Made by a program: the position numbers and the translations under genes. Below, piece after piece: positions 22,717-34,245 of a DNA stretch of 64,000 bases. Source of the stretch: Symsagittifera roscoffensis (Eukaryota; Xenacoelomorpha; Acoela; Convolutidae); assembly GCF_963678635.1 (NCBI RefSeq), contig NC_087066.1:21919996-21983995 (forward strand). The letters run 5' to 3'. The notes beneath the pieces are model-generated. The model saw only the letters and a program-made list of their open reading frames with translations. It was not told where the DNA came from and did not search any database. Each line of letters starts with the position of its first letter. Within the stretch, counting starts at the first letter, position 1.

Positions 22717-23220
22717 CCCGGGTTGACCAATGTGCAACCATACGTCGCACCTTGCATGGTTCCATGGAAGCCATTAAAAATTGCCGACGTATTTTTATGT
22801 TAAAATAATAAGTTTTCCATGCATGGCGCGACGTATAGTTGCACATTTTTTTTATTATGGGGGAGTTCAAAATAGACAATATTGATAATTTTAACAGGGC
22901 TATTGATAATTTCTGTCCATTTTTGTCAATTAACTTCTATTTTTACGATTTTCTATAGAAAAAAGTATGGTGAAAAATCTCTTCCATACGTAATACCATA
23001 TATGTTGCGACGAATGATTTGCATGGTGAAAGTTTTTGATAGTTTACCAACAGCTTGCATAATGATGAGAAACCGTTTTATTACTAATTTACTCCGTTGA
23101 AAAGCTATTTTGAGGGTTATCGAAACCAACGTATGTGCTACGTATGATTAGTCATATTCCATACAAATCATGCATGGATGTGCATAGTTGCGCATTATCT
23201 TCTATGGTTGTTATGATCCG
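22717..23220 (+). mobile_element. CCCGGGTTGACC-type repeat with palindromic GCATGG words
   Basis: It begins CCCGGGTTGACCAATGTGCA, as does the copy at 28017. It then carries ACGTCGCACC-type and GGCGCGACGT-type words in opposite orientations around TTCCATGCATGG, so part of it can fold back. The right end is not defined. Confidence 0.55.
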
Positions 23221-24149
23221 TTTTTGCTGCAAATTTAGACAAAGAAGTTCACTATACTGCAATTATCATAGATTAAATTATATAACATTAAGTAAATGTA
23301 AAGTAAATATAATTGTAAATATAAGAGGTTTCCGTGAAACACTATCCATTAAAATCAATCATAATCGATTTTTCATCCATTTAAAATGCAATATATATTT
23401 TTTCCTCTCCAGCTTACATCACTGTCAAATTTTAAAGATACTCACTGCTGTTGTTGAAAATTTCAGACTTATTTTTGAAAAAAAATGATCAAAATCCCTT
23501 ATTTTTTTTGAATTTTGCAGAAACTATTATTTAAATTCAAATATACTGAATCACTATCAGAAGACTCTTTTTTGTGCATTTATAGTCATGCAAGCTTTAC
23601 TTATAAGTTACTTTGTTTATTTGGAATGTTTGAAGCAAGCATCTTCTATGATGGTGGTCTTCTCTTCATTCTGAGACAAAATTAGATCAAATCAAAAAAC
23701 AAGCTGCAAATTTTTGCAAATTCAGTTTTTTTTGCGCAATAAAATTGGTCGCAAAATTTCTTATAATTTTAGTGACAAATTTAGAAAATATGTACTTATT
23801 TTTTGTTTGTGGTCTAGATTGACTTCAAACTCCTCAACCGGTTTAAAAAGAGGAAAGACATTTCATTGCATGGTCGATTATGGACAGAAATTGAGCAAGA
23901 ATAACCTAACTTGTATTTTCAGTGATCAAAATATCAGTTATAATAGATTTTTTTTTGTCTAATTTATTGTCAATGTAATTCTTTTTTGAAACCAAATTTT
24001 AATAATTTGTCATTATAATCATTTATATCCACTTCGACAAATCCATCAAACTGATTGTGATCCATTTTTTGGACTCCTTATAATCGGTTTGCTTTTTTGT
24101 TTACAAAACCCATGTAAAATATTACTGTTTACTCTCCCGTTCCATATTC
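23221..24149. other. No recognised gene
   Basis: AT-rich. Small open frames only, with no motifs and no consistent splice sites. Confidence 0.35.
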
Positions 24150-24420
24150 TTATAGGAATTCACCCCTCACCAACCAAACAGCCCCCAAAAAAAATCATAG
24201 ATCCGCCCCTGCATCCAAAAAAAACTGAAAATTTTCAAATAAACAGGTTAAAAAGGAGCACTTTTGAGCACTTTTAAAAAATATTTGGCCCAAAATTGCG
24301 TTTTTTTGGCGCGTGGTCCTCTCTCAGGTTTTGTTATATTGGCACCGAAGGTGCCTCTGGAAAATGTATGATGTTGGCCAGCCAAAAATGGCAAGCATAA
24401 AATTATACTAAAGGGGATGC
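24150..24420. mobile_element. Rearranged fragments of the CAGGGGCGGAT-type MITE
   Basis: It contains ATAGATCCGCCCCTG, the right terminus of the family, at about 24198-24212. This is followed by the internal GGCACC...GGTGCC and GCGCG-type words in inverted order. Pieces of two copies in opposite orientation appear joined. Confidence 0.45.
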
Positions 24421-24663
24421 ATCAATTAAAAAATTTTCTTTTGAATATTGTTACCAAAAATTGCCGTACTTCCCGGCAAATTTAGTTGCTCAAAATTTTT
24501 TAAACCAATAAATCGAATAAAAATTTTGTTAAAAATTTTCCAGTAATGTTTCAGAATAAAAACAAAAGAAAACATTACTGTAACAGCAATCCTGATTTTA
24601 ATACTGATTTTACTCTGATACAGGACTGAATTTTGTTTTACAACTGTTGTTTTACTTGAACAG

Positions 24664-24955
24664 TATTGACAACCTCGGTGACTTGAACCAGGGAACTTTT
24701 TGGGAAAACTTGGCGACCCGAATTGAGGGGAGGCGGTCGCCCCCGTTCTGGCACGCTATTGTCTGCATCGATAGAATTAGCTCTCTCCTTGGTTGCATTT
24801 TCATGGTTTTTTTAACAAACTACTCGTCTTCCTTTTCACCTCAATTTTTTTGGCATCAACTTTTAGATTTCAAAAGTTATTCTACACTTTTATTAAGGAC
24901 ACCCATGTTTAACAAAAGTTTTTGTTGTAAAGATAAAAAAGAAATGAAATCATAG
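24664..24955 (+). CDS. Possible last exon of a Cys-loop (nicotinic-type) receptor: TM4 region
   Basis: A candidate acceptor TTTTACTTGAACAG precedes an exon open to a TAG at 24953-24955. It is GC-richer than its surroundings. The product contains an amphipathic stretch followed by FWHAIVCIDRISSLLGCIFM and a short tail. Cys-loop receptors of the nicotinic type have a tryptophan, a few residues and then an invariant-like Asp-Arg immediately before the fourth transmembrane helix, and this spacing fits. No ligand-binding domain or TM1-3 exons are recognisable upstream. It could be an orphaned exon, a pseudogene piece or chance. The splice phase would be 2 (one base of exon before the first full codon). 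Confidence 0.35.
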
Positions 24956-25112
24956 CACAGAGAAAGCATCAATAAATAGAGGATCAGCCAATTTAATTAT
25001 CTAAAATCTGGTGTGTTCTTTGAAGCAGCAAAGGAAACATGTCAATCAGTGTTGATACTTGAGTTGGGGGTTGTAGTTTTTCATTTCAGCAGAAGAAATA
25101 ATACTTTTCTTT

Positions 25113-26042
25113 TTACCTACCAACCAAGTCTTTGAACAATGTTTGCCCACCAAATCCCTCTACAACTTTAGCCCAGCCTTCAGCTGGTAACAAGAATTTT
25201 GCAGCCCCAAATGCTGAACACAATTTGGGTATTATCACGTTTGAATAGTTGTAAAGAATACCCTCTTCAATTTTGGACACGACGTAATCTTGTTTCAATA
25301 TTGGCACTAGGAAATCTAGTTTGTTTTTATTCGTTCCTTCAAACATTCCGGTGTCTACGACGTAAGGGCATACCAGGGTTCCAATGATGGTATCCTTGAA
25401 CCCTTGACATCTAAGTTCAAGGACAAGAGTCTCGTGAAACCCGGCTGCCGCGAACTTACTCGCGGCGTAGTCGGTTATTCTGGGCGATCCAGAGAACCCA
25501 GCAACGCTCGCAATCGTAACAATGTGGCCTCTATTTTGTTCCATCATTTTGGGCAAAAAAGCCTTGACAGTCCAGAAGTGTGATATAATGTTCACTTCGA
25601 ATGTTTTCACAATTCCAATGTCATCTTTCTCGCAAAGAAAGTTGTTTTTGGTCACGATTCCGGCATTGTTGATCAGAATATCAACCGCTTTGCCGATTTT
25701 TTCAGCCTCGGTGTAGACCTGACGACGGTCTGTTATGTCGACTTTCGCATAACTGAACTGATTAATTTCTGTACAATTTCTGTTGTCTTCAAAGAGAGAA
25801 GCAACCCTTTTTTGAGTCTCTTTAAGACCGTTTTCGTCGATGTCCCATCCGATAACAATTGCTCCTCTTTTGGCGAGTTTCAGGGAAATAAGTCGACCGA
25901 GTCCGCTTCCAGCTCCAGTTACCAAAACGACTTGCCCCTCCACCGATTTCGGTTTTCCGCGGTAAAATAGTCGACAGAAAGACGTGGCATATTCGAGCAG
26001 AACTTGAAATAATAGGAATATTACTTCAATAACCAAGTGCAT
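25113..26042 (-). CDS. Short-chain dehydrogenase/reductase, SDR16C-like (retinol/hydroxysteroid dehydrogenase type)
   Basis: This is an intact single-exon gene of 309 residues, within the usual size of the family. A hydrophobic N-terminus (residues 2-17) suggests membrane anchoring, as in the microsomal and lipid-droplet members. The cofactor motif TGAGSGLG is at 42-49, with Asp67 at the end of the second strand (WDID), which favours NAD over NADP. NNAG is at 125-128. The catalytic residues Asn151, Ser179, Tyr192 and Lys196 (YAASK) are all present. The stretch KFAAAGFHETLVLELR and the later TGMFEG are typical of the SDR16C branch, which includes RDH10, RDHE2 and the 17-beta-hydroxysteroid dehydrogenases 11 and 13. 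The substrate, a retinoid or steroid/lipid alcohol, cannot be decided from sequence. The absence of introns may reflect retrotransposition or natural intron loss. There is no evidence of decay. Confidence 0.9.
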   Translation of the reverse strand: MHLVIEVIFLLFQVLLEYATSFCRLFYRGKPKSVEGQVVLVTGAGSGLGRLISLKLAKRGAIVIGWDIDENGLKETQKRVASLFEDNRNCTEINQFSYAKVDITDRRQVYTEAEKIGKAVDILINNAGIVTKNNFLCEKDDIGIVKTFEVNIISHFWTVKAFLPKMMEQNRGHIVTIASVAGFSGSPRITDYAASKFAAAGFHETLVLELRCQGFKDTIIGTLVCPYVVDTGMFEGTNKNKLDFLVPILKQDYVVSKIEEGILYNYSNVIIPKLCSAFGAAKFLLPAEGWAKVVEGFGGQTLFKDLVGR

Positions 26043-26543
26043 AATTATAAAGTTGCAAGTGTTTTTCTAAAACAACAGGTTTTAAGTTTTGCAGTAAGTT
26101 TATGATTACTAAATCAAGATATCAATGAAAAATAAAGACCATATTTAGATCTCGATATTAAAAATAAACTAAAACTAAAATTGAAACCAGTTGTAGCTGA
26201 AAAATTAAATTGGAACATCTGCATATTTTCTGTTCTTTCTAAATAAATCAAGGCTTAAGAAGTGTCCACATAAACTAACCCTCCCTCCCTTTATCAAACA
26301 CAATTTACCCTCAGAAGACGATGAACATCTGTCCTAGATAGGTGTAAATGAGCGATTTTTGGATTTGAACTTATTGGCAATGTTTTCGAATCATGAAACA
26401 AGAAAGAAAAGGTTACCCCTCATCAAAAATAAATTCGTTTAGGAGAAGTTTTTTTTTATCTTATATGATTAAAATATCAAATTGGCAAGCAAATTTGCGA
26501 ATTCAATTTTCAATAATTTTGTGTTTATCTTTGCTGGAGCCAC

Positions 26544-26831
26544 CAGCGGATTTAGGTAGGGGCGGGGCTAGTATATACTAATTTTGAGGGGAAGTGCACG
26601 CCGAAAAAACACATTTTTTTAAACCAAAATTTTAAAAAAGTGCTCAAAAACGCCTTTATTGTATGTTTTTTTTTTTCAAAAAAAGCCTGCGGCGAAGAAA
26701 ATTTGGTAAAACTGAAGTCTTTATAGTGATTTTAAGCTCGGAAAATCAGTTTGGTCGAATTAAAAAAGGTCGAGAAAATTTCGAAAATGTTTTGAAGCTC
26801 CCCCCTTGAGAAAATCCTAGATCCGCCTCTG
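26544..26831 (+). mobile_element. CAGGGGCGGAT-type (hAT-like) MITE
   Basis: The left end CAGCGGATTTAGG and right end CCTAGATCCGCCTCTG form imperfect terminal inverted repeats. It shares CTCGGAAAATCAGTTTGGTC and TGAGAAAATCCTAGATC with the copy at 27377. No clear target duplication remains. Confidence 0.7.
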
Positions 26832-27376
26832 ACTGGAAAAAAACCATTAAATTGGAAAAAAGCAAAATCATTTTTTCAGAAACGTATTTATTTAATGAAA
26901 ACTATTGTTTTTATTTAGATTTACCTGTTTTTAAATTTGGTTTTTTTTCTATTCACACAAAGTCCTTTTCATCAAATAAGTGAGAACAATCAAAGAAACG
27001 CTACATTGGTGCAGCTGAAGAGCCTCAAAGCTATCAACGATTAGTTGACTGTTTTAACAAAAAAAAACATGAAGCTTTTGTTTTCTTCTCGGTTTCTTGT
27101 TTCGTTTCGTTGTTTGTGTTTTGTTTCTTTTTTCTTTCTATAATACAGACTAATGGATTTCACTTTACACTGGTAAATTTTCAGCCAAGTGTTCATTTTT
27201 CTCATTCAATAAAACTGCAAAAACTGCCAAAGCTAGCCATTATTTATCATATCAATCGCATATAAAGTGTTTTTTAGGCTTCTCAATTGTTTCAGATGCC
27301 GACGCCAGGCACTGTTTTTACAAGAAAAAAAAAACAAAAAATTGAGTTCGCTTGGTTTCCAATTCATAGTCACAAG
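26832..27376. other. No recognised gene
   Basis: AT-rich spacer between two MITEs of the same family. Nothing further is seen. Confidence 0.35.
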
Positions 27377-27777
27377 CAGGGGCGGGTTTAGGGGGGGACG
27401 CCCCCCTCTTTAGAGATTCGACCCCCTCAGCAACAAAAGGCCCCCCCCCTTTGGCATTATTTTTCTGACATCAATTTTTGACTGATCAACCCTAAAATTT
27501 TTCACAAGGCGCCTTTGGTGCCAATCTATACTAATTTTGGAGAGAGCGCGTCAAAAAATGCTTTTTTAAATTAAAGTTTTCCAAAAAATGCCCTCAACAA
27601 CGGCATTTTGACCTGTTTTTTTTTTCAAAAAAGTTTACTTTTTTTTTGTCAAAACAGGGTCTTTATAGTGTTCCCCTCGGAAAATCAATTTGGTCGACTT
27701 AAAAAAAACCGACAAAATTTTTTCTATATTTTTTTTGAAAATCAACCCTTTCTCGAGAAAATCCTAGATCCTCCCAA
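27377..27777 (+). mobile_element. CAGGGGCGGGT-type (hAT-like) MITE
   Basis: It starts CAGGGGCGGGTTTAGGGGG and ends AATCCTAGATCCTCCCAAG. The flanks GTCACAAG and TTCACATG match at 6 of 8 positions, which fits an old 8-bp target duplication. Termini beginning CAGGGG and 8-bp duplications are typical of hAT-derived MITEs. It is non-coding. Confidence 0.65.
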
Positions 27778-28016
27778 GTTCACATGCCATAATTGTTTTA
27801 GAGGTTTTCAGATAGAAATGTTGAGAAAACATGAGTGTTCACAAATACGTCTACATAACATTCTGATCTTTTTTGTTTTTCTGAAATCAAATGCCTAAAC
27901 CACTCTAGGGAAGAGAATGATAACTTGGTCCCCCTAGATTATATGATTTGTAAACTACACTTAAGTAGCAACACTCGCCTCAACGAAGCGTTCAGTTGCT
28001 TAGTGAAGCAGAATAA

Positions 28017-28345
28017 CCCGGGTTGACCAAAATGTGCAACCAAACGTCGCACCATGCATGGTTCCATGCGAGCCATGAAAAATTGTCGACGTATTTTTAT
28101 GTTAAAATAACACATTTTCCATGCATGACGCGACGTATGATTCCACATTTTTTAAAGTATGGGGGACTTCAAATTAGACAATATTGATACTTTTACTAGG
28201 GCTGTTGATAAATTATATGTCACCATGGAAGCTTGCAATGTATGGTTACTATGGTATCATGCATGGCGAGACGTATGGTTACTATGGTACCATGCATGGC
28301 GCGACGTATGGATACCATGGAAACATATATGGCGCTACGTTAACG
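28017..28345 (+). mobile_element. CCCGGGTTGACC-type repeat with tandem ATGGTTACTATGGTA words
   Basis: Same start and same first 150 bases or so as the copy at 22717. From 28230 it holds three near-tandem units of about 39 bp, each carrying a TGGCGCGACGTATGG or TGGCGAGACGTATGG word, which make several short accidental open frames. The right end is not defined. Confidence 0.6.
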
Positions 28346-30715
28346 ATGATGCTTTCTTTGATCTTTTTCCACCCACCTGTGATATTTTCGAAGTGGTTTT
28401 TTCTTCACACTGTCCCGTTACAAAATTGGCAGACCGTAAAATCAGACCAAGAAAAACATACTTTTTAATGCTTAACCTTGTAAAATTCCTCTTTAGACCT
28501 TAAAATGATGCTTTTGTGAAGTGAGGTGAGAACGGGGTCCTTTGAGCAACAGTTTTCTTGATTGAAAAAAGGTAATTAAATTAGGCACTTAATTAATATG
28601 ACAAAATGTTTTTCTAGGCCTTGCTCGAGTCAACCGATTTTCCACTAAATCCCCGGGCCAGTCTCGTGTTTAGAATTATCAGTTAAAAACGGAAATTTTT
28701 TCTTTGGACACCGAAAAACAAAGTATAAAACGAGTGTTTTTTGTCGCGAGAATATACTTTTCATTTTTAATTCTAAGATAGCATCAAGTTATCAACACTT
28801 GAATTGTATTTAGAATTATGAATTTTTATTTGAACTTTTTTTAGCAAACGAAATAATAGTCTATTCCTGCAAAATGGGTTTTTTATGCAACAATTATAGT
28901 CGGTAAATAACCAAGACAAGGATATTTTACCGGCTTTGACAATCAGTAATACGGCATAAATACGGAAAAAAAAATTTTCAAGAGCGCAAAACTTCACGAC
29001 GCTCAAAAGGTTGCTTTGCGAACCGCTGGATGAACTTTTGAGGCTAAAACGATGCATCAGAGGCAACCGAATTTTGGCATTTTTTGATGCTTGCATCAAC
29101 GGCTGGTAAAAGAGCATACATTAATTTGAGTATCGAATTAGGATTTTTGCTCTATAAAGATCAAATAACAATCCTCCGCTCCGCTCCGTTAGAATAGCTC
29201 AACTTGCTAAAATCATGATTACCTTATTCATGAGTATACCTGATACAGTTGTTATTTAAATTACACGAACAAAACAAGAAAACAAGAAATTTTACACGCG
29301 TTTTCATCAAAGTGAATAAGGACTTGAACAAACACGAAGAGAATAAAATTTTCTTATAATTTTACTAGGATTTTTATGATGCGCTTTATTTTGTGGACAT
29401 TGCAACCGAAAACTCATCCCAAAACGGATCACTTCGGTTTATTAGGTAATCAAGAATTAGGCTGTGGCTGCGACTAACCACTTTACCTGATGCGAACATT
29501 ATATACAAAGAAACCTTATACAGAGCCCAAAATTCTATGAAGGTGATAGCCAAAAAAGTTATTTCGACTTTTGAGAAAACAAATTAATTGCTCAAAAACG
29601 TTTTGCGCAGAGTTTTAGAGATTTCACCCCCTAAAAATATTGAGCTGTAAACATTACGAGGCCAAACTGTGCACTGAATAGGCGCACAATTTTCTGTCTG
29701 TATGTTCCTGGATTCCATAAACAAGTCTTTAAACATGTTAAAATTTTGTCGGAGCAATCAAATAAAATGAAAAAACAAAAAAAAACAAAGGGAGCGTCCT
29801 TGTTTTGGAATCCGCTTACAATGCAAAAAATGCAGTTTGGCCTCGTAATGAAAAAAAATGGAGAACAGCGCGTTTGAAGTTTAACATTTTGACCGGATAA
29901 CTTAGATCAGCCTTTTACTATTTCGTTTCAACTTTTCACGTTACCAGCAGTTGAAGTCATCGCCATCATTGTATGCTCTACACTAGCTACAGATTTAATG
30001 TTTTCATAGTTTTCAACTACCAGCGCAATTTGCAACAATATTATTTTAGGGATTGCACTGAATTTCCAACTGATTTTGACCTGCACTTTGAAAGCATGTT
30101 TATCGCCAATTAGGACTAGCAGTTGGCCTTAAAAAGTTGAAATTAAAGCAATAAATTTCCAGCCAAACTGAAACCGATCAAACTTCACTCAAATAAAAAT
30201 TATCCGCACTTGAAAGATATGATCAAAATCATAATATTTATAAAAGATCAACATAAGATTACTGTAGAGTCTCCTTATCTGCGGAAAAAAATTGTTATTG
30301 GTTTATGACAAACAAAACGGTTGATAATGAGACAAGGCAAAGCTGAAGTGTTCCTGCTTCAGAAAGAACCTGTCTAAATCTTCTTTGATTCAACCCACTC
30401 ACTCAATCAAGTTCATCGCATTTTTCCAAATTAGGTTTCTTAAATAAGTCTGGTAAAATGCTTTAAATATTCCAGAACTGAAGCAGGGAACATTTATTTA
30501 TTTGTTTTTCTAGAGGTGCATAGGAAGAATGCGATTCACTTGACTAAATTCTCATTTGTATATATTTAACTATTCTTTTTGTTTTTGTGCATTTATGAAA
30601 ATTTGAATTCAAAAGAAAGCAGATCGAAAATAAAAGGAAACCCCCTTTACTAAGAAAATTTAGACAAGCTAATTTATTGAGACCTTGTTTAAGTTACCCG
30701 CATTGGCAAAAATAA
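28346..30715. other. No recognised gene or repeat
   Basis: Unique-looking AT-rich DNA. Small frames such as 28773-29117 (minus) show no motif. A local CCGCTCCGCTCCG run is at about 29176. Confidence 0.35.
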
Positions 30716-30985
30716 GATTGCAATCGATTGTAATCGATTTTTATACAGATTTTCTACTAGTTAAAAATCGATTGTATGTAACTTAATTAGACTCTAAAAT
30801 GGATAACATAGGGATTTTATACAGTTCAGAAAAAATCGATTTTATAGTCTAGAAAATGGATTTTTTTGAGGTATAAAATCTGTACAGAATCTGTATAGAA
30901 TCTGTATAAAACAGATTATAATCGATTGTAATGCATTTTCTAAGGACCGAAAAATATCGATTATATTGTCTAAAAAGTTGATTAT
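30716..30985. repeat. Cluster of AATCGATT-type palindromic words
   Basis: AATCGATT or close variants recur many times (for example 30720, 30732, 30766, 30833, 30920), together with repeats of AGAATCTGTATA. A similar cluster is near 63030-63240, and TTATAATC-type words fill 38090-38790. These look like debris of a self-complementary AT-rich repeat. Confidence 0.5.
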
Positions 30986-31156
30986 ATTGTTCAAAAAACT
31001 GATTTTTTTTACTTGTAGTAGCATGCTGTTTGAAGACTCAAAACAAAAGTTGAATTCAAACTAAACGACACAAACTCAAGAAAATCATCAATATAAACAA
31101 GATTCGGTCACAAAAATATGCAATAAAATCATAAAAGTCATCAATATAAACATTGA

Positions 31157-31565
31157 GGTCTAGAATCACTGTATTCTACTATTATCGACGCATGAATTCG
31201 TTATTTATACTTCCTAGCTAGATTCTGGCAGTAGAAATATCGAGATCGAAAGATAGACAATGACTAGTCTCAGAGTTTTCTACTAGTTTTGTGATTTTGA
31301 AAGGTTATGGTTTGTTGCTAAATATTAATTATGTAAGATTTTGTTTGATGCCGCTGGGGCGACTGCGGCATCAAACAAAATCTTACAGAAATAATGATTA
31401 ACAACAAACCATAACTTTTCAAAATTACAAAACTAGTAGAAAAACTCTGAGACTAGTCATTGTCTATCTTTCGATCTCGATATTTCTACTGCCAGAATCT
31501 AGCTAAGGAAGTAAAAATAACGAATTCATGCGTCGATAATAGTAGAATACAGTTTCTTCTAGACC
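31157..31565. mobile_element. Foldback element with about 200-bp arms
   Basis: It opens GGTCTAGAA and closes TTCTAGACC. Arms 31157-31354 and 31365-31565 are near-perfect reverse complements, containing for example CGACGCATGAATTCGTTATT and its complement. The hinge at 31347-31372 is GC-rich: GATGCCGC, ten bases, GCGGCATC. There is no coding potential. Confidence 0.9.
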
Positions 31566-33702
31566 CTCATGAAATCTTAACTTTAGAAAACTTCATAAAC
31601 TAGTATAGCAATGAATAAAAATTGAATTTATATCGTTATAATTCATACTTGTGCTCCAACAAAGTTTTGAATTTCTAATTTTCAGAAAAATAAAGACGTT
31701 AAGCCTTCCTTTATACTAAAAATACCTGTCCTAAATTGAGTGATAAGTTGACCCATTTCATCAAATATACAACTATAACTATTAATATGCTTGCAGTTTA
31801 TTTAAAATTTTTCATTCTTTTTTGAGAACCAACTGCCCATCGGTATCAAAGTTAAACTGAACCAACATATAAATAGGTTCCTTGATGATAAAAAAGTACA
31901 GTATAGGAGACGTATAGGAACTGAACACAATTTATCAAAAGTTATTTACATAGATCAATTCATCAAGAAAAGGCATATCCAATTTATATCAATGATCAAT
32001 TAACTACAAAACCTGTTTTAACCAATCAGTTTTATTTGAAACGCCCATCAACTTGAATGTTCAGTCCCAATTTGGCAGCAAAAAGTTACACTTATGTTGT
32101 CTAATTGACCTTATTTTTGCATTAAGCAGCGAATTTAAAGAACTAGCTTTCAGAAACTTTGGTTAAGAGTGAAAGAAGAATGGAAACGATTAAATTGAAG
32201 AATTACTAAACTGATAGTGAAATGTCATACAATCAATACAAATCAAGCAAACCTTGCTCACAAGTAAATCAAGTTTTTTGAATGACGTCACGATACAATT
32301 CAAACTATGGGTAATGATTTTAGGTCTAGAGCTCACGAAGAACAAAGTCTGGGACAATCTCAGTGAGAGAAATTTTCTTTGAGGATGGTAGGATGTGTAA
32401 ATCAAAAGAATACCATGGCTACAAGGATATTGAACTGATGATGACGCCAGAGAAATTGTTTTTCAAAACTGAACATTCTTCGTGTGACCCACAACACAAC
32501 AATATAAATGATTGAATTTATATCGAAGTCACGAAAAATAATTTTAAAAAAATAGCGCTAAAAAATCTGATCATCTGGAGCAAAATGATCTCATTTGAAA
32601 ATTAATGCCAAATATTTTCTACGCTACAAACTGTAAAACTGATTTGATTAAAACCAAACATGACAGCATTCAACGAACAGACACTGTACTTAGAAATATA
32701 GTTTTCATGAGATGGATTAAGTTTTCAAGTTTGATGATAAAAAAATACTCAAGTGGCGATTAAAGCCAATGTTAGCCAACAATATCAGCTTTGTGTTTCG
32801 TTTTTCAATACATTAAATCAAAAAAGTTCAAATTTTAGGCTCAGATGAAAAGTCATCCTGGGAATAGCAGAAATTCCTACCTGAATTTTCTGATTCAAAA
32901 ATTAATGAAAAATGAAATTTTTTTAAAATCCCAAAGTTGAAAGGTAAATTTGAAACATCACTAAATCAAAAAGACGTTCAAACACTAGAAATTGATCCGT
33001 AGTATAATAAAAAAAAAATTGAAAGGAAAAAAAAATATATAAAAGGGATTGTTCGACAAAATCTTCAAGTTATAGAAATTAGTTTAAATGCACAAAGTTT
33101 AATTTTAATAACAAGGAAGAAGTTGGTTTGTTAAAATTTCTTTTTAGCATTTTTAAAGATTGAGCATTTTCCTCAGTTGTTATTTTAAAATAAAGAGATT
33201 CTAATATCACCATTTGAGCGATTCTTATTTTGTTTGAGCTTTTCAAAAAAATTTCATTTCTTATTTTTGGTTGGTGTTCTTTTGTCAACAAACCGCAAAA
33301 ACTTAATTTCTTAAAAACGTATATCCGTAGAATATTCAAAAACAAAATGTCTATAGGCATTCTTTTGAAGTTTTTTGTTCGATAGAAGTCTCTGAATCTC
33401 GAATTTTATAAAGCATTGAATAGGCATAGAACTGCGTATACGGGAACTGAATTCTCTGTAGATATGAAAAGTGCATATGAAACGATTTGCGAGTAAAAAT
33501 TTTTATCGTGCTACGCATAAAAAAAGGCATTCGCGCAACCACGAAATTTTTTAAAAGCAATCACGAAAGTGTTATTTCGCAAAAAAAACAAAAACAATTA
33601 GATACGCCAGACAGTACGAACCTTCTCCTAACGCTGACTGGATAATAGAAATTCAACCGCGTCGAAGTTTTTTTTGCAATATCAAATCAAAAAGAAATTT
33701 GA
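31566..33702. other. No recognised gene
   Basis: AT-rich unique-looking sequence. Short minus-strand frames at 33079-33560 lack motifs. Confidence 0.35.
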
Positions 33703-34245
33703 AACAAGACTGCTCGTATCAGGGCGAAGCCCTGAAAGATCGGACTTCCTTTAAGGTTTATGGAGCAGCAGTAATAACATTCAAAAAAATTAAATGAAAT
33801 AAAATGAAACGAAAATTTTTTTTCCTAAATTTGAAATTTGTTTATGAAAATCATCTCCCCAAACGCCATATAAAGTACAAAAGAATAGATTTCGCGCCTA
33901 GTAACCAATCAATTATGGCAAATAAGCTTCGTTCAACCAACTTGGAACGATTTATAAGACGGAATAAAATCTCCGCTTACGCGTTCATATCGCGAATTAT
34001 GTCGCGCGTTAATTGTCCCAAATTGGTCAAAATGGCCAAAATAGCAAACTTTAAACCCTCATAACTTTACGAAAAATGATCACAGGTGAAATATCTTTTC
34101 CAATTTAAGCTAAGGACAACAATACCTTTTGAATGATAAAAAAAATTCCGTCAAAAATTGCTAGTTGAAAAGTCGAAATTTGTCTGAAGAAAAAAACCCA
34201 CCCCGAGCACAAATATTCCGTTACTTTCGTATCGAAAGTCGGAAC
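33703..34245 (+). mobile_element. Helentron-like repeat, copy c (most complete)
   Basis: It starts AACAAGACTGCTCGTATCAG, with the hairpin TCAGGGC-GAA-GCCCTGA at 33719-33735. It ends with the nested hairpin TTCCGTTACTTTCG-TAT-CGAAAGTCGGAA at about 34217-34244. About 540 bp and non-coding. Confidence 0.8.
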
